Shown here in pieces: positions 43,299 through 51,851 of a stretch of DNA of 59,689 nt (its first letter is position 1; each line of letters opens with the position of its first letter). This DNA comes from Burkholderia pseudomultivorans (lineage in GTDB: Bacteria; Pseudomonadota; Gammaproteobacteria; Burkholderiales; Burkholderiaceae): positions 1 to 59,689 of the forward strand of contig NZ_CABVPP010000049.1 in NCBI RefSeq assembly GCF_902499075.1, read 5' to 3'. Position numbers and translations under genes: made by a program. The notes beneath the pieces are model-generated. The model was given only the letters and a program-made list of their open reading frames with translations, searched no databases and had not been told where the DNA came from.

Positions 43299-43883
43299 AT
43301 GCAGAAGTCCCTCGCCATGAAGGCCGCCGCCGCGGTGATGCTCGGCAGCCTCGCCCTCGCCGGCTGCACGACCACGCCGGACCGGCCCGAAAGCGCATCG
43401 GCCAGCGCCTCGAAGCGCCAGTCGATCGACGCCAACGTCAATGCGACGCTGTCGCGCCTCTATTCGACGGTACAGGGCTCGCGCGAACTCGTCGCGAAGG
43501 CGCGCGGCGTGCTCGTGTTCCCGAGCGTGCTGCAAGCCGGCTTCATCGTCGGCGGCCAGTCGGGCAACGGCGCGCTGCGCGTCGGCGGCAGCACGGTCGG
43601 CTACTACAACACGTCGTCGCTGTCGGTCGGCCTGCAGGCCGGCGCGCAGTCGAAGGCGATCGTGTTCCTGTTCATGACGCAGGATGCGCTCGACTCCTTC
43701 CGCAAATCGGACGGCTGGTCGGCCGGCGCCGACGCGTCGGTCGCGGTCGTCAAGGTCGGCGCGAACGGCGCGGTCGACACGACCACGGCCACCGCGCCGG
43801 TCGAGGTGCTGGTCCTGACCAACGCCGGGCTGATGGGCGACCTGTCGGTGAACGGCACCAAGGTCACGAAGCTCAACATCTGA
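43299..43883 (+). CDS. SYLF/YSC84-domain lipoprotein
   Basis: A 194-residue protein with a lipobox (SLALAGC, Cys at residue ~23) and a SYLF domain from about residue 60 (ARGVLVFPSVLQAGFIVGG through KAIVFLFMTQDALDSF to ADASVAVV). SYLF domains bind lipids; in bacteria these are exported proteins of unclear purpose linked to envelope stress. AAAGGAGAACC is a strong ribosome site. Terminated by a clear hairpin at 43912. Confidence 0.92.
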   Translation: MQKSLAMKAAAAVMLGSLALAGCTTTPDRPESASASASKRQSIDANVNATLSRLYSTVQGSRELVAKARGVLVFPSVLQAGFIVGGQSGNGALRVGGSTVGYYNTSSLSVGLQAGAQSKAIVFLFMTQDALDSFRKSDGWSAGADASVAVVKVGANGAVDTTTATAPVEVLVLTNAGLMGDLSVNGTKVTKLNI

Positions 43884-43911
43884 CGCGCGCCGCGCGTCCG
43901 CCTTGCGGCAG

Positions 43912-43938
43912 CGCCGCGGCCCCGGCCGCGGCGTTTTT
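43912..43938 (+). terminator. intrinsic terminator after the SYLF gene
   Basis: A 9-base perfect GC stem (CGCCGCGGC / GCCGCGGCG) with a 4-base loop is followed by TTTTT, 29 bases after the SYLF stop. Classic Rho-independent form. Confidence 0.85.
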
Positions 43939-44117
43939 GTATCGGCGCGCGACGGCCGCGATGCCGCCACCGTTTATGGCGGCACTGTTTGCGGGCATAC
44001 TGCCGATCGGGCCGCCCTGCGCGCGTTTTGCCGCGCATCCGTGACGTTTGCGAGCCGATCGCACACGGAGCGGCGAGATTCAATCCAACCACGCATCAAT
44101 CTGCGCGAACGCCACCC

Positions 44118-45170
44118 ATGGATAGCGGACACGACCACCAAAAATTCTTCTACTTCCTGCTGTTCGCGGTCACCGTCGGACTCTGCGGAATCCTCGCGCC
44201 GTTCTCCGGAGCCGTGTTCTGGGGCACCATTCTCGCGATCCTGTTCCAGCCCGTGCAGCGCTGGCTCGCCGCGCGCTTCGGCAAGCGCCGCAACCTGGCC
44301 GCGCTGGTGACGATGACGCTGATCATCCTGATCGTGATCCTGCCGCTGGTGTTCGTCACCGCGACGCTGGTGCAGGAAATCGCGTATGTGTACCAGGAAC
44401 TCAAGGACGCGCAACCTAACTATTCGCAATACTTCCAGGACATCATCCACGCGCTGCCGTCATCGATCCAGCACCTGCTGCAGAAATACGGGCTGACCAA
44501 TATCCCCGGCATCCAGAAGAAGCTGACCGACGGCGCCGCGCAGATCAGCCAGTTCGCGGCGTCGCAGGCGCTCAGCATCGGCCAGAACACGTTCCAGTTC
44601 ATCGTCAGTTTCGGCGTGATGCTGTACATGGTGTTCTTCCTGCTGCGCGACGGCGGCGAAATCGGCCGCCGCGTGCGCCGCGCGCTGCCGCTCGACGAAG
44701 AGCACAAGAACCTGCTGCTGGCGAAGTTCACGACGGTCGTGCGCGCAACCGTGAAAGGCAACATCGCGGTCGCGCTCGTGCAGGGGGCGCTCGGCGGGCT
44801 GATCTTCTGGATTCTCGGCATCCAGGGCGTCGTGCTGTGGGGCGCGCTGATGGCGTTCCTGTCGCTGCTGCCGGCGATCGGCGCGAGCCTCGTGTGGGTG
44901 CCGGCCGCGCTCTACTTCCTGATGACGGGCGCGATCTGGAAATGCGTGATTCTCGTCGCGTTCTGCGTCGGCGTGATCGGCCTCGTCGACAACCTGCTGC
45001 GCCCGATCCTCGTCGGCAAGGACACGAAGATGCCCGACTGGGTCGTGCTGATCTCGACGCTCGGCGGCATGGCGCTGTTCGGCATCAACGGCTTCGTGAT
45101 CGGGCCGCTGGTCGCCGCGCTGTTCATGGCGAGCTGGGACATCTACGCGCGCGCCGAACAGGGCGAGTGA
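44118..45170 (+). CDS. AI-2E family transporter (PerM-like)
   Basis: A 350-residue inner-membrane protein with about eight hydrophobic segments and a large loop near residues 90-150 (QELKDAQPNYSQYFQDIIHA). The C-terminal half has the family run of helices, including LGGLIFWILGIQGVVLWGAL, LLPAIGASLVWVPAALYFL and VDNLLRPILVGKDTKMPD (the D-N-x-L-R-P motif). Family members export small molecules or act as Na+/H+ antiporters; the autoinducer role in the name is not general. ATG at 44118. Confidence 0.92.
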   Translation: MDSGHDHQKFFYFLLFAVTVGLCGILAPFSGAVFWGTILAILFQPVQRWLAARFGKRRNLAALVTMTLIILIVILPLVFVTATLVQEIAYVYQELKDAQPNYSQYFQDIIHALPSSIQHLLQKYGLTNIPGIQKKLTDGAAQISQFAASQALSIGQNTFQFIVSFGVMLYMVFFLLRDGGEIGRRVRRALPLDEEHKNLLLAKFTTVVRATVKGNIAVALVQGALGGLIFWILGIQGVVLWGALMAFLSLLPAIGASLVWVPAALYFLMTGAIWKCVILVAFCVGVIGLVDNLLRPILVGKDTKMPDWVVLISTLGGMALFGINGFVIGPLVAALFMASWDIYARAEQGE

Positions 45171-45230
45171 CGCGCGGCGCGTCGGCGATGCCGCGCGCAT
45201 CGCGCCCGGCGCGCAGCCGGACGCAGCCGG

Positions 45231-45746
45231 TCACGGGTGACGAATGCGGATCACGACCGGCTCCGGCGCGCCGGCCGCCCGGTCCGCTGCGGCGAGCATC
45301 AGCGATCCGCCGTACGGACCGACCCGATGGACGCCGTCCGACGGCAGCGACACGGCACGCCCGTCCGCCGCATCGCGCCACGTCGCGCGAATGCCCGATC
45401 GCTCCGGTCGGCCAAGCGGCGCGCCGTCGAGCCCGAGCAGCGCGACATGCGCACCGGGCAGACGCCGGCCGTGCGCATCGAAATGCAGCGTCGCCGTCGC
45501 GCCGCCCGACGCATTTCTCCCTTCCATGATCGCCGCCGGCGGCGTTTCGAACCCCACGTCGTAGCGCTCGACGAGTGCGCCGGTAAACCGCACCACGCCG
45601 TTCGAGCCGACCGGCCCGGCCGCACCCGCGCCGGACATCGCGCAGGCGACGCCCACGCCCGCAATCGTGATCCGCAGGGCAGCGCCGATGCGCCGCGTCG
45701 CGCGATCGCCCGCTTCCCCTTCCGTCCGCTTCTGCGTGATCCGCAT
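45231..45746 (-). CDS. exported protein of unknown function, pilin-like
   Basis: A 171-residue protein with a basic N-terminus and a hydrophobic signal segment (IGAALRITIAGVGVACAMSGAGA, in part). The mature part begins NGVVRFTGALVERYDVGF, similar in rhythm to the first strand of type 1 pilins, and continues with short beta-like segments. The conserved pilin cysteines are absent after the signal peptide. No chaperone or usher gene is near. ATG at 45746 is preceded by GGAGG. I cannot assign a function. Confidence 0.65.
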   Translation of the reverse strand: MRITQKRTEGEAGDRATRRIGAALRITIAGVGVACAMSGAGAAGPVGSNGVVRFTGALVERYDVGFETPPAAIMEGRNASGGATATLHFDAHGRRLPGAHVALLGLDGAPLGRPERSGIRATWRDAADGRAVSLPSDGVHRVGPYGGSLMLAAADRAAGAPEPVVIRIRHP

Positions 45747-45773
45747 GTTCCGCCTCCTTCTGCCGTGCAACCA

Positions 45774-45808
45774 GAAAAAAAGCGGCGTGACGCATCCGTC
45801 ACACCGCT
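45774..45808 (-). terminator. intrinsic terminator, - strand
   Basis: AGCGG-x-GTGACG (45781-45791) pairs with CGTCAC-x-CCGCT (45797-45808) with one mismatch; on the - strand the hairpin is followed by a run of seven T. It ends transcription of the oxidoreductase pair (45941-47780). Confidence 0.8.
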
Positions 45809-45842
45809 TCGTTTGCTGGCAACTACTTTAGAGAGAGACGCC

Positions 45843-45861
45843 GGGACAATATATGGGACAA
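45843..45861. repeat. GGGACAA direct repeat
   Basis: GGGACAA occurs at 45843-45849 and 45855-45861, a 12-base period, in a short AT-containing gap. Similar repeats occur beside integrase genes, but no integrase or tRNA is here. Confidence 0.4.
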
Positions 45862-45940
45862 GTTCTAAATCGCTGCTTGTCTGATCTGACTCGTATCGTT
45901 CTGCACCGGAGTCCGCGCCGCCGGCGAAGCCGGCATATGC

Positions 45941-46957
45941 TCACGCATCCGGATCGACGCGCAGCACGAGCTTGCCGCGATGGTCGCCGTCGAACAGGCG
46001 ATTGAGCACGTCGGGCGCGTTTTCGAGACCGTCCGCGACGGTTTCCTCGGCCTTCAGCCGCCCGTCGCGCAACCAGCCCGCGAGCGTACGCACGGCTTCG
46101 CGGCCGTTGCGGTAGTCGAGGATCAGGAAGCCGCGCATCGTCAGCCGCTTCGAGATCAGCACGCCGACGTCGTCCGCCGCGCGGCCGCTGTTGTAGTTCG
46201 AGATCACGCCGCACAGCGCGACGCGCCCGCCGATCACCATCCGCGACAGCACCGCGCGCATCACGTCGCCGCCGACGTTCTCGAAATCGACGTGCACGCC
46301 GTCCGGCGTCGCCGCCTTCAGCTGCTGGCGGAAGTCGTCGGCCTTGTAGTCGACGGCCGCGTCGAAGCCGAGCGTGTCGGTCAGGTAGCGGCACTTGTCC
46401 CGCCCGCCCGCGATGCCGACCACGCGCGCGCCGTGGATCTTGCCGATCTGCCCGGCGATCGAGCCGACCGAGCCGGCCGCCGCCGACACGACCAGCGTCT
46501 CGCCCGGCTGCACCGGCGCGATTTCCGTCAGCCCGTAGTACGCGGTCTGGCCGCTCATCCCGCACGCGCCGAGCAGCGTCGGCAGCGGCAGCCCCGAGTC
46601 CGCGGGCAGCTTCACGAGCTGCGCGGCGTGCTCGGCCGGCACCACCGCATAGTCCTGCCAGCCGACGAGCCCCTGCACGAGATCGCCTTCGGCGAAACCG
46701 GCGTGCCGCGACGCGACCACGCGCCCGATGCCGAGCGCGCGCATCACTTCGCCGATCGCGACGGGCGGCAGGTACTGCGGCACGTCGCTCATCCACACGC
46801 GGTTGGTCGGGTCCATCGACAGGTACAGCACGCGCACGAGCACTTCGCCGTCCGCGAGCGCCGGCACCGGCGCCTCGACGAGCGAGAAATGTTCGCGGCC
46901 GACGCGTCCTTCCGGGCGCGTCTTCAGCAACAGCTGGCGATTCACGGGTGTCGACAC
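45941..46957 (-). CDS. NADP-dependent MDR-family oxidoreductase (CurA-like)
   Basis: A 338-residue zinc-independent medium-chain reductase. The N-terminal domain starts with the typical NRQLLLKTRPEGRVGREHF and has YLSMDPTNRVWM; the cofactor domain has VSAAAGSVGSIAGQIGKI, the A-x-G-x-V-G dinucleotide motif; later SNYNSG and GFLILDYRNG are family marks. Such enzymes reduce enones or aldehydes with NADPH. It lies 34 bases downstream of a short-chain dehydrogenase gene, probably one operon, and is followed by a terminator. Confidence 0.92.
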   Translation of the reverse strand: MSTPVNRQLLLKTRPEGRVGREHFSLVEAPVPALADGEVLVRVLYLSMDPTNRVWMSDVPQYLPPVAIGEVMRALGIGRVVASRHAGFAEGDLVQGLVGWQDYAVVPAEHAAQLVKLPADSGLPLPTLLGACGMSGQTAYYGLTEIAPVQPGETLVVSAAAGSVGSIAGQIGKIHGARVVGIAGGRDKCRYLTDTLGFDAAVDYKADDFRQQLKAATPDGVHVDFENVGGDVMRAVLSRMVIGGRVALCGVISNYNSGRAADDVGVLISKRLTMRGFLILDYRNGREAVRTLAGWLRDGRLKAEETVADGLENAPDVLNRLFDGDHRGKLVLRVDPDA

Positions 46958-46991
46958 GATCGGCTCCTCCTGGTTGGCCCGCGCAACGGAC

Positions 46992-47780
46992 TCAGACCGC
47001 GCACATGCCGCCGTCGATCACGAGTTCGGCGGCGGTCATGAAGCGGCTCTCGTCGGACGCGAGATAGACGGCCGCATGCGCGACGTCGTCCGGCTCGCCA
47101 AGCCGGCGCAGCGGAATGCCGCGCGCGAGCTTGCGCGCGGCGTCGCGTTCGCCGAGCGCCTGGAACAGCGGCTCGACGATCCCCGTGCGGATGAACGCCG
47201 GGTGGATCGAATTGCAGCGCACGTCGAGCTCGCGCCGCGCGCAGTCGATCGCGACCGACTTCGTCAACGATGCGACCGCCGCCTTCGACGCGTTGTACGC
47301 GGTGTAGTCCGGCTCGACCTTGAACGCGGCGACCGACGAGATATTGACGATCGACGCGGGGCGGCTCGCGCTCAGGTACGGCAGCGCATGCTTGCAGCCG
47401 AGCACGATGCTTTCGACGTTGATCGCCATCACGCGCCGCCATTCGTCGAGTTCGACCTGCGCGGGCGCGGCGACCGAACCGACGCCCGCGTTGTTGACGA
47501 GCACCGACAGCCCGCCCATCGCTTCGTTCGCCTGTGCGAGCAGCGCCTGCCAGCGCGCTTCGTCGCGCACGTCCTGCACGGCGGCGAACGCGACCGTGTC
47601 CGCGCGCCCCGCGTTGAGTTCCTGCGCGAGTGCGTCGATAGCGGCCGCGTCGGCGATATCGGTCAGGAACACGCGCGCGCCCTGCTCGACCATGCGGCGC
47701 GCGATTGCGCGGCCGAGGCCGCCGGCGGCGCCCGTGATGTATGCGCACTTGCCTGCGAGGCGCGGGGAAACGACTGTCAT
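46992..47780 (-). CDS. short-chain dehydrogenase/reductase
   Basis: A 262-residue classical SDR: cofactor motif TGAAGGLGRAIA (residues ~18-29), NNAG (~93-96), catalytic Ser in NISSVAAF and Tyr-x3-Lys in YTAYNASKAAV (~160-170). The C-terminal IDGGMCAV is typical of NAD(H)-type hydroxysteroid or ketone dehydrogenases. Asp in FLTDIAD after strand 2 suggests NAD over NADP. ATG at 47780 is preceded by AGGAGC. Substrate unknown. Confidence 0.92.
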   Translation of the reverse strand: MTVVSPRLAGKCAYITGAAGGLGRAIARRMVEQGARVFLTDIADAAAIDALAQELNAGRADTVAFAAVQDVRDEARWQALLAQANEAMGGLSVLVNNAGVGSVAAPAQVELDEWRRVMAINVESIVLGCKHALPYLSASRPASIVNISSVAAFKVEPDYTAYNASKAAVASLTKSVAIDCARRELDVRCNSIHPAFIRTGIVEPLFQALGERDAARKLARGIPLRRLGEPDDVAHAAVYLASDESRFMTAAELVIDGGMCAV

Positions 47781-47886
47781 CGAAGCTGCTCCTGTCGTGA
47801 ATCGTCGTCGCGGTTCGTGACCGCGACCGTGACGGCCGGACCGGCCGCGCTGCGCGCCGTCGGCCACCGTGGAAGAACCGCCGCGG

Positions 47887-48477
47887 TCAGAACCGGTCGG
47901 CCGGCGTCGACCGCACGAACGCGCACAGCTGCGGCGAATGCGTATCGATCATCTGCTGGAACGGCGCGCGATGCCCGTAAGCGATGCCGGACACCAGAAA
48001 CAGGCACACGGCCGCGAGGCGCGGCGAAAACGGCGTCTTTTGCGCGCGAGCGTACGCATGCAGGAACGCGAACGCGACCAGCGCGCCGAGCAGCCAGCCG
48101 GCGACGACCTCGGGAATCGTGTGCGAATGATCGAAGACGCGCGCGACGGCCGTCGCCGCGCCGGCGAGCAGGCCCGCCGCGACGCCGGGCGCGCGGCCCG
48201 GACGGAACGCCTGCCACAGCATCGACAGCGCGACGGTCCACACCGACGTCGACAGCATCGTATGGCCGCTGATCACGCGGAAATCGAACGCGGGGAGCGC
48301 GACGCCGCAGCCCGCATAGAGAATCTTGGTCGCGCCGACCAGCACCATGCCGGCCGCCAGCAGCGCGACCCAGCGCAGCGCGAGCCGCCAGTTCGACAGC
48401 GCGAGCCACGCCGCGCACGTCAGGGCGATCGGCAGGGTCAACGCGGCATCGCCGATGTTGCTGATTTCACTCCACAT
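47887..48477 (-). CDS. PAP2-family phosphatase
   Basis: A 196-residue membrane protein with about five hydrophobic segments. The PAP2 active-site motifs are present but altered: the first (K-x6-R-P) reads KILYAGCGV, without Arg-Pro; the second is SGHT; the third, usually S-R-x5-H-x3-D, reads ARVFDHSHTIPE. Both catalytic His are kept. Family members remove phosphate from lipids such as undecaprenyl pyrophosphate. The changes in motif one make ordinary activity uncertain. ATG at 48477. Confidence 0.82.
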   Translation of the reverse strand: MWSEISNIGDAALTLPIALTCAAWLALSNWRLALRWVALLAAGMVLVGATKILYAGCGVALPAFDFRVISGHTMLSTSVWTVALSMLWQAFRPGRAPGVAAGLLAGAATAVARVFDHSHTIPEVVAGWLLGALVAFAFLHAYARAQKTPFSPRLAAVCLFLVSGIAYGHRAPFQQMIDTHSPQLCAFVRSTPADRF

Positions 48478-48558
48478 AACGCACTTCGAACCACGGCTGA
48501 AAGGCCGCAGTTTAACGCATGCGCGAAGGGCGTCTGTGTCAGCCTGTGTCAGGCTGTA

Positions 48559-49875
48559 TCAGCCCGCGACACCGGTAATCAGCAGCAGGTTGGTGCCCGT
48601 GATGACGACGAACAGCGCCCACGCGACTGCGCGCGTGCCGCGGTCGATCGCGTGTTCGCCCATCGTCGCGCGATCGCCGACCGAGCGGATCAGCGGCCAC
48701 ATCGCGAACGGCAGCTGCAGGCTCAGCAGCACCTGGCTCCAGACCAGCAGCTGTCCGACCGAATTGTCGCCGAGCCACAGCACGCCGATCAGCGCGGGCA
48801 CCAGCGCAAGGCCGCGCGTGATCAGCCGGCGCTGATAGCACGGGATCTTCATGTGCAGGAAGCCGTCCATGATCACCTGGCCCGCGATCGTGCCCGTCAG
48901 CGTCGAGCTTTGCCCGGATGCGAGCAGTGCGACGCCGAACAGCAGCGCGGCCGCGCCGCCCGCGATCGGCGTAATCAGCTGGTAGGCCTGCTCGATGTCG
49001 GTGACGTGGGTCTGCCCGGTCGCATGGAAGGCCGCGGCCGCGACGACCAGGATCGCCGCGTTGACGAGCATCGCGACGAACAGCGACACGCAGGTGTCGA
49101 TGCGCACGACGGCAAGCGTGTCGCGAATCGCGCCGCGCGCGCCGCCGACCACGCGCCGCGTCTGCACGACCGACGAATGCAGATACAGGTTGTGCGGCAT
49201 GATCGTCGCGCCGACGATGCCGAGCGCGAGCACGATCGCGTCCTTGCGGTCGTGCCCCGGATCGCCGGGCACGAGCCCTCTTGCCACCGCATGCCAGTCG
49301 GGCGGCGTGATCGCGACCTGCGCGACGAAGCAGAACGCCATCGTCGCGATCAGCCCGAGCACGATCGCCTCGATCTGCCGGAAGCCCTTGCCCTGCAACC
49401 CGAGCACGACCACCGTGTCGAGCGCGGTCAGCACGATGCCCCACGCGAGCGGCACGCCGAGCAGCAGCTTGAACGCGAGCGCGCAGCCGAGCACTTCCGC
49501 GATGTCGCACGCGATGATCGACACCTCGGCCGTCACCCATTGAACCGCACGCCCGAACGGGCCGTAGCGGTCGTAGCTGGCCTGCGCGAGATCCTTGCCG
49601 GCGACGAGGCCGAGCCGCGCGGCGAGCATCTGCAGGAAGATCGCCGCGAGGCTCGAGAACGCGACGACCCACAGCAGCGCATAGCCGAACTGCGAGCCGG
49701 CCTGGATATCGGTCGCCCAGTTGCCGGGGTCCATGTAGCCGATCGCGACCAGCAGGCCCGGCCCGAAGAAGCGCTTGAGCTTCAGCCAGCGCGGCGCGCC
49801 AGCGTCGATCGTGATGCTGCCCTTTACTTCCGACGGACAGAACGGGGCTGTGGCGGTAGAGGGGAGGAAGCGCAT
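48559..49875 (-). CDS. mntH: Nramp-type manganese transporter MntH
   Basis: A 438-residue inner-membrane protein with 11-12 hydrophobic segments. The metal-binding motifs are intact: DPGNWATD in the first helix (residues ~49-56) and MPHNLYLHSSV in the sixth. It imports manganese (and possibly iron) with protons, supporting oxidative-stress defence. The start at 49875 lies inside the preceding AraC-family gene, overlapping it by 52 bases; the sequence before the first helix (TAPFCPSEVKGSI) is conserved in MntH relatives, which supports this start. Confidence 0.93.
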   Translation of the reverse strand: MRFLPSTATAPFCPSEVKGSITIDAGAPRWLKLKRFFGPGLLVAIGYMDPGNWATDIQAGSQFGYALLWVVAFSSLAAIFLQMLAARLGLVAGKDLAQASYDRYGPFGRAVQWVTAEVSIIACDIAEVLGCALAFKLLLGVPLAWGIVLTALDTVVVLGLQGKGFRQIEAIVLGLIATMAFCFVAQVAITPPDWHAVARGLVPGDPGHDRKDAIVLALGIVGATIMPHNLYLHSSVVQTRRVVGGARGAIRDTLAVVRIDTCVSLFVAMLVNAAILVVAAAAFHATGQTHVTDIEQAYQLITPIAGGAAALLFGVALLASGQSSTLTGTIAGQVIMDGFLHMKIPCYQRRLITRGLALVPALIGVLWLGDNSVGQLLVWSQVLLSLQLPFAMWPLIRSVGDRATMGEHAIDRGTRAVAWALFVVITGTNLLLITGVAG

Positions 49876-50945
49876 GGAAGCCGGGAGTCGAAATCGCGAT
49901 AGGCCGATTTTACGGGTATCCGTCCCGTTTTCTCCCGCGTGCCGCGGCGCGGCCGTTCGGCGTCGTGCGCGTGCGCTGCCGGCTCGCCTGCGCCGTCCGG
50001 CGATGCGCCGCCGTTGGCGAGGATCTTTTCCCGCTCGGCCATGCGAAATTCGGTCGGCGACATCAGCAGGCGCTGGCGGAACAGCTTCGCCAGCCGCTCG
50101 CCGCTGCCGAAACCGGTGCGGCGCGCGACCTTGTCGGCCGGCAGCATCGTATGGACCAGCATGTGGCACGCGCGCTCGAGCCGCACATGCTGCACGAACT
50201 CGGTCGGCGTCACGCCGATCTCGTTCTTGAAGCGCCGCAGGAAATTGCGCTCGCTCATCGCGACCGCCTGCGCGACGTCCACGACCGAGATGCGGTTCAC
50301 GCTCTGCGCGCGCAGACGCTGCGCCGCCGTCCGGATCGACGGGCTCGCGCTCAGTTCGCGGAACGCCCACATCGACTGCGCATAGCGCTGCTCGACCGGC
50401 CGCAGCAGGTTGCAGGCGATCTCCTGCGCGGCGCTGTCGCCGAGGTCGACGCGGAACATGTCGAGCGCGGCGGCGAACACGTCGGTCTCGACCGCCTGCA
50501 GTTCGGTCGCGGCCGCCTGCAGTTCGGTCGCGGCCGCCGCGCGACGCCGTCCGGCCGGCCGCGCGGGCGTCGCCGATGCGTGCTGCGCCGCCGCCAGCGC
50601 CGGCAGGTCCATCGCATCGACGATCGAGCGCGCGCGTTCGCGCACCTCGGCCAGCCGGCGGCGCAGCGCGTCGCTCCAGTTGACCGCGGCACACTCGCCG
50701 TGCAGATGAAAGAACGCGAGCACGCGCCTGGCGTGTTCGTCGTTAAGCGCTTCGGTCGCGATCCGCACGCCGGACGACGATTGCAGCAGCCCGCCGCTTT
50801 CGGAGACGTACTTCAGTTGATAACCCGCACCGAACGCGTGCAGGCGATTCGCCAGATTGAAAGCCTCGCCGAGACACGCGGCCTGGGTCAACGAAAACCC
50901 CGTGCTCAAATAGACAACGACCCACCGCTGATCTGCTGCATCCAC
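49824..50945 (-). CDS. AraC-family regulator, GlxA type
   Basis: A 373-residue regulator. The N-terminal half (QRWVVVYLSTGFSLTQAACL) resembles the GATase1-like domain of GlxA-type AraC proteins but has diverged. The C-terminal DNA-binding domain has VVDVAQAVAMSERNFLRRFK and AEKVARRTGFGS-type (here PADKVARRTGFGSGERLAKL). A low-complexity linker carries a tandem 7-residue repeat (AATELQA twice). The tail after the HTH (~60 residues) is long and Arg/Pro-rich. It overlaps mntH by 52 bases, so it may influence or be coupled to manganese uptake. Start is a GTG with GGGGG upstream. Confidence 0.85.
   Translation of the reverse strand: MDAADQRWVVVYLSTGFSLTQAACLGEAFNLANRLHAFGAGYQLKYVSESGGLLQSSSGVRIATEALNDEHARRVLAFFHLHGECAAVNWSDALRRRLAEVRERARSIVDAMDLPALAAAQHASATPARPAGRRRAAAATELQAAATELQAVETDVFAAALDMFRVDLGDSAAQEIACNLLRPVEQRYAQSMWAFRELSASPSIRTAAQRLRAQSVNRISVVDVAQAVAMSERNFLRRFKNEIGVTPTEFVQHVRLERACHMLVHTMLPADKVARRTGFGSGERLAKLFRQRLLMSPTEFRMAEREKILANGGASPDGAGEPAAHAHDAERPRRGTREKTGRIPVKSAYRDFDSRLPCASSPLPPQPRSVRRK
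50494..50535. repeat. 21-base tandem duplication
   Basis: Two perfect 21-base copies in tandem inside the AraC-family gene, in frame, adding seven residues (AATELQA). Copy number could vary between strains. Confidence 0.85.
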
Positions 50946-51308
50946 GTGCCAAGCCCCCGCTCGTTCCGACTTCTTTTATTGCCATCGAGCTGTCTGGCTT
51001 GTATTGGATTTTGAATTCAGGCGACAGGACGGCTATCTCGAAATATGAAGCGACGGCATCTTAGCCGAACGGGTCGCGCGCGGGGCGCGAATTGGCCGAC
51101 TCGGACAGCATGATGGCGGATTACTACAGGTTGTCGCAGGCCGCTGGTATGCCGCTGCTGAATTCCCGCGGCGCGGGTCGCATGCACCGCATCGCCGCCG
51201 CGCTTCGTTGCACGTTGCATACGCGATGTCGATCGAAACGGTATGCTGACGGCTCCGCACGTCGCAGCCGCGCTGCGGCGCCCGCTTTCCCTCCCACGGA
51301 GATTCGCG
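50946..51308. other. divergent region, AraC gene / OsmC gene
   Basis: These 363 bases separate divergent genes. A TATGCT at about 51240 could be a -10 for the OsmC gene, but no matching -35 is obvious. The left 70 bases are AT-rich (ATTGGATTTTGAATTC). No gene or RNA recognised. Confidence 0.45.
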
Positions 51309-51710
51309 ATGCCGCCGATCCATGCCACCGCCGTCCTCGATGCCGATGCACCCGACTATGTAGTTCGCCTGCAGGCCGGCTCGCATGCGCTGACCGGCGA
51401 CGAAGCCGAGCGCGAAGGCGGCCGCGATGCCGGGCCGGCGCCGTACGAGTTCGTGCTGGCCGGCCTCGCGCAGTGCACCGCCGCGACGCTGCGCATGTAC
51501 ATGCAGCGCAAGTCGTGGCCGGCCGTGCGCATCGACGTGCGCACCGAGCTGCATGCGGATCGCGAAGGCCTGCAGTACGTGCGGCGCATCGTCACGCTCG
51601 ACGGCGCGCTCGACGATGCGCAGCGCGCGCGTCTCGCGGAAATCTGCGAGAAGACGCCCGTCACGCTGTTCATCAAGCGCGGCACGCGAATCGAGACGAC
51701 GCTGAAGTGA
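51309..51710 (+). CDS. OsmC/Ohr-family peroxiredoxin-like protein
   Basis: A 133-residue OsmC-type protein. The two redox cysteines are in AGLAQCTAATLRMY (residues ~56-69) and AEICEKTPV (~117-125), the spacing of the family. Such proteins reduce organic hydroperoxides using lipoyl or thiol donors. ATG at 51309 chosen because the domain starts immediately; GGAGA lies upstream. It is convergent with the Dyp peroxidase gene and shares its terminator. Confidence 0.93.
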   Translation: MPPIHATAVLDADAPDYVVRLQAGSHALTGDEAEREGGRDAGPAPYEFVLAGLAQCTAATLRMYMQRKSWPAVRIDVRTELHADREGLQYVRRIVTLDGALDDAQRARLAEICEKTPVTLFIKRGTRIETTLK

Positions 51711-51792
51711 CGTGCACCGCGCGGCGTGCGGCGCGCGAACGCAACCGCGCCGCAAACGCCGCCGGCGTCACCGGCGATCGACGAAATGCACA

Positions 51793-51826
51793 ACGGGCGG
51801 GCCCGCGCATCGCGCGGCCCGCCCGT
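51793..51826. terminator. bidirectional hairpin between OsmC and Dyp genes
   Basis: A perfect 11-base stem (ACGGGCGGGCC / GGCCCGCCCGT) whose loop can add four more pairs. It lies between the two convergent stops. There is no long T-run, but the stem is very stable and centrally placed. Confidence 0.6.
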
Positions 51827-51851
51827 TCGTGATTGACTGCGTATCCTGCGC

